10,772 bases of DNA from Thermoleophilia bacterium (GTDB taxonomy: Bacteria; Actinomycetota; Thermoleophilia; Gaiellales; Gaiellaceae), in contig JACVRU010000054.1 in assembly GCA_014534295.1 (NCBI GenBank), positions 1 through 10,772 of the forward strand, written 5' to 3'. Positions 7,401 to 10,772 of this stretch are shown one piece after another; the first letter of the stretch is position 1, and each line of letters starts with the position of its first letter. The translations under genes were made by a program, and so were the position numbers. The notes below the pieces were generated by a model. That model saw only the letters and a list, made by a program, of their open reading frames with translations. It ran no database searches and was not told where the DNA came from.

Positions 7401-8149
7401 GCCGGCATGCCCGTGACGGGCGCGTCGACCGCGGGATCCTGCCGGAGGATCGCGTGCTGGAGCTCCTGGAGCTGCGGGCTCGGCTCGAGCCCGAGCTCCT
7501 CGTCGAGGAAGCGCCTGGCCGCCTGATAGGCCTGGAGCGCGTCCGCCTGCCGGCCGGAGCGGTAGAGGGCGAGCATCAGCTGAGCGCGCGGCCGCTCCCG
7601 GAACGGGTGCTCGGCGACGATCGCCTCGAGCTCGGGGACGAGTGCCTCGTGCCGGCCGAGCGCGAGCTCCGCCTCGGCGAGCTCCTCGCGGGCGGCGGCG
7701 CGCAGCTCCTCGAGCCGGTCGGCCTCGACCTCCGCGAACGGCTCGAAGGCGACGTCCGCGAGCGCCGGGCCGCGCCAAAGCGCGAGCGCCTCGCGTAGCC
7801 GGCCGGCCCGTTCTACAGGCTCGAGTCCGCGGGCCTCCTCCACGAGCCGTTCGAAGCGGGCGGCGTCGATCCGCTCCGGCTCGACGTCGAGCACGTAGCC
7901 CGGCGGGCGCGTGAGGAGGACGTCCGTCCCAAGCAGCTTGCGCAGCATCGAGACGGCGTTCTGGAGCGACGCCCGCGCCGACGGAGGCGGCCGCTCGCCC
8001 CAGAGGTCGTCGAGGAGGCGGTCGATCGAGACCACGTGGCCGGCCCGCAGCAGCAGCGCGATCAGCAGGGCACGCTGCTTCGGGCGGTTGACCCCGAGCG
8101 GCCGTCCGCCGTTGCTCACCTCGAGCGGGCCGAGGATCCTGAACTCCAT
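4457..8149 (-). CDS. SARP/BTAD - nucleotide cyclase - AAA ATPase - TPR regulator (1230 aa)
   Basis: Domains in order: an OmpR-type winged helix (residues about 1-90; MEFRILGPLEV, NRPKQRALLIALLLRAG) and a bacterial transcriptional activator (BTAD) domain (about 95-240; DAARFERLVEEAR, LDEELGLEPSPQL), together the SARP DNA-binding head. Next is a class III nucleotide cyclase domain (about 255-420) with metal aspartates D265 (VLFADLVGST) and D309 (EKFVGDAVVAVFG) and transition-state N373 (GYAVNVAAKLEQ). The ATPase follows (about 435-690) with Walker A GEAGIGKT (467-474) and Walker B VLLVLDDVHWAE (573-584). A helical TPR-like tail runs from about 770 to 1225. The position four residues after N373, normally Arg in active cyclases, is Lys (K377). 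It is predicted to be a cytoplasmic, ATP-dependent transcription activator. Start: ATG at 8149 with GAGG eight bases upstream. It is divergent from the 66-aa/secreted-protein pair, the likeliest target. Confidence 0.93.
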   Translation of the reverse strand: MEFRILGPLEVSNGGRPLGVNRPKQRALLIALLLRAGHVVSIDRLLDDLWGERPPPSARASLQNAVSMLRKLLGTDVLLTRPPGYVLDVEPERIDAARFERLVEEARGLEPVERAGRLREALALWRGPALADVAFEPFAEVEADRLEELRAAAREELAEAELALGRHEALVPELEAIVAEHPFRERPRAQLMLALYRSGRQADALQAYQAARRFLDEELGLEPSPQLQELQHAILRQDPAVDAPVTGMPALAVERRATVTVLFADLVGSTELAAGLDPEAYRVLLRRYFGAARAALERHGGAVEKFVGDAVVAVFGVPQRHEDDALRAVRAAADVRDSVAELGAGLEVRLGVNTGEAVVGGETGALATGYAVNVAAKLEQSAEGGEILLGGATYRLVREAVAAEPVGRPVPAPVRAFRLLAVAPQAEAIPRRPEAPLVGRRDELSALLDAFDALRGAGGCCVVTVVGEAGIGKTRLARELAATLGDGAELLVGRCVSYGQGATYLPVAEVVRRLVPDGSEEGLAALLGDAEDAALVARRVRELTGLADSAAPAQEGFWAVRRLLEGVAARKPVLLVLDDVHWAEPTLLDLVAYLGEREAGAPVLVLCLARPDLREARSDWPVAVELAPLRQTESAELVANLGGTLSDEARARVAELAEGNALFAEQLLAHAAGEGEEELASVPLSLEALLASRLDRLPAPERELLECAAVLGRLFEPTGVGHLCRSESRPPFDLLVERSFVRAVPDGRLAFHHGLIRDVAYAAITKRRRSELHELAAEWLDDRGEADELVGYHLEQAHRNRVEAGQADRQARRLAEEAGERLSGAGTRVWRVGDARGAANLLDRAVGLLPEPHPARPETLGELGGALWALGDVERAEAALDAARSAAHAAGDRGFELRAEIDLAYLRLFFDPASGTQHLVESAEAAIPVFEAMGEDRHLARTWLALAHVYGGLQRRYAASEETADLALRHYRRVGWVPATCLRELAAALYCGPTPVSDAIARCRKLLTSGDRSGEAIIGTFLGGLEAMRGRFSQARGLIADARAAFEELGWTGSGGLATMWAPVAHDVEVLAGDLDEAERLLREGCSALTVLQDNTHLPELAGQLASLLCDLDRREEGAEWAARSRALAAEGDVSAQLAWRSAEAKLAARRGAPVMARTVARDALALSEATDALNARARLLLDAAEVERLAGREEEAGEHVLHALELYRRKGNRAAAKRARALLGDLQPA

Positions 8150-8179
8150 GCGCGGTTGCCTCGTGTCGAACGTAGCAGG

Positions 8180-8196
8180 GTTCGCGGGCGGCGAAC
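8180..8196. promoter_or_regulatory. Dyad GTTCGC-N5-GCGAAC in the divergent promoter region
   Basis: A perfect 6-bp inverted repeat, GTTCGC (8180-8185) and GCGAAC (8191-8196), spaced by GGGCG. A further CGAAC half-site occurs at 8167-8171. It lies 31-47 bases upstream of the SARP start, a normal place for an operator or overlapping a promoter of that gene. The binding protein is unknown. Confidence 0.45.
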
Positions 8197-8200
8197 AGGG

Positions 8201-8221
8201 GCGGGATTAGAGCGGGATTAG
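8201..8221. promoter_or_regulatory. 11-bp-period direct repeat GCGGGATTAG, candidate SARP operator
   Basis: GCGGGATTAG occurs exactly at 8201-8210 and again at 8212-8221, one helical turn apart. Direct repeats with an 11-bp period near the -35 region are the known binding pattern of SARP-family activators such as AfsR and ActII-ORF4. The repeat sits between the SARP gene and the divergent 66-aa gene, 49 bases before that gene's ATG. The ATTA core is unusually AT-rich for this DNA. A convincing -10 box is not visible; CTACCT at 8242-8247 is a poor match. Confidence 0.55.
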
Positions 8222-8269
8222 GGGCGCGGCGCAGGCTCCGGCTACCTGAAACCCCACTGGAGGTGTCCG

Positions 8270-8470
8270 ATGAGCCCCGTTACCGCCCGCCCGATCCTGC
8301 CCCCCATCGCCCCCGCCGCGGGGGCCGCGCTCGTTGCCGAGGTCGAGGCCTACCTCGCCGCGGTCGACGCCTTCCGTGCGGAGGGCCTGGTCGTCGAGTG
8401 GCGCCCCGAGCGTCCGGCGCGGCGGAGGCGTCGGCAGGCATCCCCGACCTCGAAAGGACGAGGGACATGA
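8270..8470 (+). CDS. Small protein co-transcribed with the secreted protein (66 aa)
   Basis: A 66-aa protein with a Pro/Ala-rich start (residues 1-20), an amphipathic helix (about 21-40, VAEVEAYLAAVDAFRAEGL) ending in EWRPE, and a strongly basic tail (RRRRR at 51-55, Ser/Thr/Lys/Gly to the end). GGAGGT lies five bases before the ATG. The stop overlaps the start of the secreted-protein gene (ATGA, 8467-8470), so translation is probably coupled. There is no signal peptide or membrane helix. I do not recognise a named family, although short proteins with a 'VEAYLxAVxxFRAEG' helix beside SARP-type regulators look familiar to me. The basic tail also encodes the downstream ribosome site, and could be a read-through extension of an ancestral protein that ended near WRPE (inference). 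Function unknown. Confidence 0.65.
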   Translation: MSPVTARPILPPIAPAAGAALVAEVEAYLAAVDAFRAEGLVVEWRPERPARRRRRQASPTSKGRGT

Positions 8471-9330
8471 ACGGCCACACGATTCGAGCGACCCTGCTCC
8501 TCGCGGCGGCGATGCTCGTCGCTGCTTCCCTGGCGGGGTCGGCAGGCGCGCGCCCGGAGGCGCTCGCGAACATGCATCTGCAGATCGAGGACCCGGCCGG
8601 CGACAGCGGCTCGGCGCCGGACCTGACCCTCCTGAACGTCGGCAACGACGTCGTCGCAGGGCCGATCGTGATCTGGATCGACACCGCGAACCGCGATCGG
8701 CTGGGCGGGGACGACATGGTCTCCGTCTTCCTCGACGCCGACCAGAACCCGGCGACGGGGCTGGCCCCGTTCGGGATCGACTACGTCGTCGGCGGCGGGT
8801 CGGCCGCGACGGCGCGGGTCTTCCGCTGGGACGGGGCGGCCCTGGTCCGCGAGCCGGCCCCGAGCCTCAGGTTCGAGCAGTTCGCCAGGGAGATCCGGAT
8901 CTCGATCCAGCCGGCCGACCTCGGCGGGACGCGGGCGTTCGACTTCTTCGTCGCCGCGACGAACGGCGTCGACACGGACTTCGCGCCGGACGGTGGGCCC
9001 GCGGTCTACACGCTGAGGTCCGGCCCGGTCGTGCTCTCGGTCGAGGCCTTCCGGGTCACGCCGAGGGTCGCGCGCGCGGGCAGGCGGGTCACCGCGGTGC
9101 TCCTCCCCGGCCGCGAGGACACCTTCGAGGTGCTCTGGGAAGGCACCGTCCGCTGTACGGCGAAGGTCGGGAAGACCAGCCTGCCGACGCGAAAGGGGTG
9201 GAGCGACGCGGGCGCCTTCTGCTCGCTCGCCGTGCCCAAGACGGCGAAGGGCAAGCGGGTGACTGTCACGCTCTCGGTCGCGTTCGGCGGCCGGACGGTC
9301 TCCCGCACCTGGCGCTCCACCGTGCGCTGA
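8467..9330 (+). CDS. Secreted beta-sandwich protein, CBM9-like plus Ig-like C-terminal region (287 aa)
   Basis: It begins with a Sec signal peptide (MNGHTIRATLLLAAAMLVAA, cleavage probably after GSAGA at residue 28). Residues about 38-184 form a beta-rich domain with the pattern 'DPAGDSGSAPDLTLLNVGND... IWIDTANRDRL... VFLDADQNPATG... GIDYVV'. I know this from secreted actinobacterial proteins with a carbohydrate-binding family 9/DOMON-like fold; the DADQN segment (90-94) could hold a cation. Residues about 188-287 form a second beta domain with two cysteines (C230, C252) likely forming a disulfide and a typical 'GKRVTVTLSVAFGGRTVSRTW' end. There is no membrane anchor or LPxTG, so it is released or loosely attached. 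The ATG at 8467 has AAAGGACGAGG upstream and overlaps the 66-aa gene stop. The ligand is unknown; the domain names are fold-level guesses. Confidence 0.85.
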   Translation: MNGHTIRATLLLAAAMLVAASLAGSAGARPEALANMHLQIEDPAGDSGSAPDLTLLNVGNDVVAGPIVIWIDTANRDRLGGDDMVSVFLDADQNPATGLAPFGIDYVVGGGSAATARVFRWDGAALVREPAPSLRFEQFAREIRISIQPADLGGTRAFDFFVAATNGVDTDFAPDGGPAVYTLRSGPVVLSVEAFRVTPRVARAGRRVTAVLLPGREDTFEVLWEGTVRCTAKVGKTSLPTRKGWSDAGAFCSLAVPKTAKGKRVTVTLSVAFGGRTVSRTWRSTVR

Positions 9331-9344
9331 AGCCGGCGCAGCTA

Positions 9345-9385
9345 GGCGAGGGAGGCCCGCGATGCGGCGGCGGGCCTCCCTCGCC
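9345..9385. terminator. Bidirectional terminator hairpin, 16-bp perfect stem
   Basis: GGCGAGGGAGGCCCGC (9345-9360) pairs perfectly with GCGGGCCTCCCTCGCC (9370-9385) across a 9-base loop. It begins 14 bases after the secreted-protein stop and ends five bases from the stop of the convergent PhnB-like gene, so it can serve both. No T-tract is present. Confidence 0.8.
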
Positions 9386-9390
9386 CTCGA

Positions 9391-9870
9391 TCACGCGTCG
9401 GCGTGCGCCCGTTCGATCGCCGCGAGATCGAGCTTCCGCATCGCGAGCATCGCCTCGGTCGCCCGCCGCGCCTTCTCGGGGTCGTCGTCGGAGATCAGCT
9501 CCACGAGCCCGTTCGGGATCACCTGCCAGGAGAGCCCGAACTTGTCCTTCAGCCAGCCGCAGACGCTCTCCTCGCCGCCCTCGGACAGCACGCTCCAGTA
9601 GTGGTCGACCTCCTCCTGGTCGTCGCAGTGGATCTGAAAGGAGATCGCCTCGTCGAACGTGAACTCGGGGCCGCCGTTGAGTGCGACGAACTCCTGGCCG
9701 TTGAGCTCGAACTCGACCGCGAGCACGCTCCCCGGCTCGCCCGGGCCGGCCTCGCCGTAGCGGCTGACCCGGCCCAGCTTCGAGTTGGGGAAGATCGAGA
9801 CGTAGTAGCTCGCCGCCTCCTCCGCCCGGCCGTCGAACCACAGGCACGTGGTGAACCCGGGGCCGGTCAC
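9391..9870 (-). CDS. PhnB-like VOC family protein (159 aa)
   Basis: A vicinal-oxygen-chelate fold protein of the PhnB/'3-demethylubiquinone methyltransferase-like' group. Recognisable features are the start FTTCLWFDGRAEEAASYYVS (residues 7-26), FPNSKLG, the EFTFDEAISFQIHCDDQEEV stretch (69-88) and the signature CGWLKDKFGLSWQVIPNGL (104-122). The C-terminal helices DPEKARRATEAMLAMRKLDL are typical of the group. Length is normal. Members are often annotated as methyltransferases, but biochemical roles are mostly unknown. I chose the GTG at 9870, whose GTGA overlaps the stop of the upstream VOC gene. An open frame continues upstream to 9957 but lies inside that gene and lacks family similarity. 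It is the last gene of the minus-strand run, ending at the shared terminator. Confidence 0.9.
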   Translation of the reverse strand: MTGPGFTTCLWFDGRAEEAASYYVSIFPNSKLGRVSRYGEAGPGEPGSVLAVEFELNGQEFVALNGGPEFTFDEAISFQIHCDDQEEVDHYWSVLSEGGEESVCGWLKDKFGLSWQVIPNGLVELISDDDPEKARRATEAMLAMRKLDLAAIERAHADA

Positions 9871-10235
9871 TGCGACGGCTCCGGGGTCGGCGCCTCCGGG
9901 TCGGACTGCCAGAGCCCGAAGTCGTTGCCCTGGTCGTCCTTGCACGTCGCAAACCAACCGAAGCCGGGCACCGGCATCGGGTCGCTCGACTCCCCGCCGA
10001 GGTCCCTCACCTTCGCCGCGCCCGACTGGATGTCGTCGACGTCGAAGTAGCTCCGCGGGCCGCGTTTGCCCGGCTCCTGGCTGATCGCGACGCCGCTCTC
10101 GTCGTCGATGCGGGCCATGTGGTACTCGGACGGGCCGGGGTACGCCTCGAACTGCCAGCCGAAGAGGCCGCCCCAGAACGCCTTGGACTTCCCCGTGTCG
10201 TCGACGGGGATCTCGAAATGGACGATCTTCGTCAT
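9867..10235 (-). CDS. VOC/glyoxalase-like family protein (122 aa)
   Basis: A single VOC domain: N-terminal beta strand KIVHFEIPVDD with H7 at a usual metal-ligand position, helix TGKSKAFWGGLFGWQFE, then YHMARIDDESGVAISQEPG and the second-half strands YFDVDDIQSGAAKVRDLGGE, ending FATCKDDQGNDFGLWQSD. This resembles the small glyoxalase-like proteins related to mycobacterial CFP30B. The substrate is unknown; metal binding and enzymatic activity are not established from sequence. The tail after residue 110 is Pro-rich and probably disordered. Start: the ATG at 10235 with GGAGG five bases upstream. A GTG immediately before (10238) would be too close to the ribosome site. It is coupled to the PhnB-like gene by a GTGA overlap and follows the GST-family gene by 60 bases, suggesting one operon. 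Confidence 0.88.
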   Translation of the reverse strand: MTKIVHFEIPVDDTGKSKAFWGGLFGWQFEAYPGPSEYHMARIDDESGVAISQEPGKRGPRSYFDVDDIQSGAAKVRDLGGESSDPMPVPGFGWFATCKDDQGNDFGLWQSDPEAPTPEPSQ

Positions 10236-10267
10236 CACGCCTCCTGCGTCGGTTGCCTGGTCCTTCG

Positions 10268-10282
10268 ACGCCTGCGAGGCGT
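10268..10282. other. Short hairpin between the GST-family and VOC genes
   Basis: ACGCCT (10268-10273) and AGGCGT (10277-10282) form a 6-bp stem with a 3-base loop in the 60-base gap. It is too small and lacks a T-run for a confident terminator call. Confidence 0.2.
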
Positions 10283-10295
10283 GGAACTCATCGCG

Positions 10296-10772
10296 CTAGA
10301 CGGTCGCCGCCTGCGAGCGGACGTGGTCCATGTAGCCGCGCACGTCGGCGGCCGGCTCCGAGTAGGCCTCGCCGAGCGTCTCCTCCATCCGCGCCAGGTA
10401 CTCCTCGGCCCAGCCGGGGAAGTCGTAGTCGATCGCCCGCAGGAACTCGAGCGTCGCCGCCCAGCGGATGTCCGCGATCGACGGGTGGTCGCCGCCGACG
10501 AACGGCCGCCCCTCGAGGAAGAAGGCCCGGAACGCCTCCAGCGGCTCGGCGAGCGCGGCCTCGGCGTCCTTCGCGGCCTGCTCCTTCATCTCCACGGTCG
10601 CTGCCGGCGCCGTCGCGACCTCGCCCGGGTACTGGGCGAAGCCGAGGGTCGGATACGTCGCGCGCGTCATGACCGGATAGAACGTGCCGGTCAGGAAGAA
10701 CATCGCGTTGTCGACCATCGCGCGCTCGCCCGGATCCTTGGGATAGAACCGGTCGAGGCCGTGCTTGTTGCA
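10296..10772 (-). CDS. Glutathione S-transferase family protein, C-terminal part (5' end outside window)
   Basis: The reading frame is open to the window edge. The visible 158 residues run from CNKHGLDRFYPKDPGERAMV to DHVRSQAATV, matching the all-helical C-terminal domain of a GST. The 'LDRFYPKDPxxRAxVD' entry to the second domain and the N-capping/staple motif HPSIADIRWAATLEF are typical. The N-terminal thioredoxin-fold domain with the catalytic Ser/Cys/Tyr lies outside, so the subclass cannot be fixed; the entry motif recalls delta/epsilon-like bacterial GSTs. An internal ATG at 10718 is not the true start because coding similarity continues upstream of it. It probably heads, or sits within, the operon with the two VOC genes. 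That would suit detoxification of electrophiles (inference); actinobacteria may use a thiol other than glutathione. Confidence 0.85.
   Translation of the reverse strand, partial: CNKHGLDRFYPKDPGERAMVDNAMFFLTGTFYPVMTRATYPTLGFAQYPGEVATAPAATVEMKEQAAKDAEAALAEPLEAFRAFFLEGRPFVGGDHPSIADIRWAATLEFLRAIDYDFPGWAEEYLARMEETLGEAYSEPAADVRGYMDHVRSQAATV

Noticed and set aside
5240..7798. 852-codon open frame on the plus strand across the SARP gene
   Set aside because: It is antiparallel to the 1230-aa regulator, whose frame carries intact Walker, cyclase and SARP motifs. The opposite frame is Arg/Glu/Leu low-complexity with no recognisable domain, as expected at very high GC.
8263..8466. N-terminal extension of the secreted protein to 8263
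   Set aside because: It would bury the signal peptide behind 68 Arg/Pro-rich residues and overlaps the 66-aa gene, which has a strong ribosome site. The ATG at 8467 places the signal peptide at the N-terminus.
9871..9957. 29-residue upstream extension of the PhnB-like protein
   Set aside because: It lies inside the preceding VOC gene and has no family similarity. The GTG at 9870 gives the expected PhnB start and a GTGA overlap.

Overview
The window is very GC-rich, tightly packed bacterial DNA. It shows strong third-position GC bias, GTG starts and 4-base ATGA/GTGA stop-start overlaps. The gene families point to a high-GC actinobacterium, most likely class Thermoleophilia (Gaiellales/Solirubrobacterales). 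Pointers include a SARP-cyclase-ATPase-TPR giant regulator, HisKA_3 kinases with a degenerate GAF-like linker, a small CPGxxCPFW protein, and a carboxymuconolactone decarboxylase with a tiny coupled partner. The placement is inference from family knowledge, not from a search.

Left part (1-608, minus strand): a short operon. It encodes a 67-aa Cys-rich CPFW protein, a 78-aa helical protein, and a carboxymuconolactone decarboxylase/AhpD-like protein cut by the window edge. The last two are coupled by an ATGA overlap. A 105-bp gap with a 12-bp hairpin separates them from a plus-strand, two-pass membrane protein (714-1304).

Centre-left (about 1394-4115, plus strand): a complete, translationally coupled signalling cassette. 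A receiver-only response regulator is followed by an eight-helix membrane histidine kinase of the NarL-partner (HisKA_3) type and then a NarL/FixJ-type DNA-binding response regulator. A tiny 43-aa secreted peptide gene with a perfect Shine-Dalgarno (4272-4403) follows. A 12-bp hairpin lies between it and the convergent gene.

Centre (4457-8149, minus strand): one 1230-aa regulator combining an OmpR/SARP-type DNA-binding head and BTAD, a class III nucleotide cyclase domain, an AAA/STAND-type ATPase and a TPR-rich tail. It is divergent from a two-gene unit (8270-9330): a 66-aa peptide and, coupled by ATGA, a 287-aa secreted beta-rich protein. The 120-bp divergent region carries a direct repeat GCGGGATTAG with an exact 11-bp period, the geometry used by SARP/AfsR regulators. 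It also carries a GTTCGC-N5-GCGAAC dyad. Together these suggest a self-contained regulator-plus-target locus, which is the most interesting part of the window.

Right part (9391-10772, minus strand): a run of small metabolic/detoxification-type genes. These are a GST-family protein (5' end outside the window), a VOC/glyoxalase-like protein, and a PhnB-like VOC protein coupled to it by a GTGA overlap. They end at a 16-bp perfect hairpin shared with the convergent secreted-protein gene.

No RNA genes, insertion sequences, CRISPR arrays or other mobile elements were recognised. The large antiparallel open frames over the kinase and the SARP gene are GC-driven shadows.
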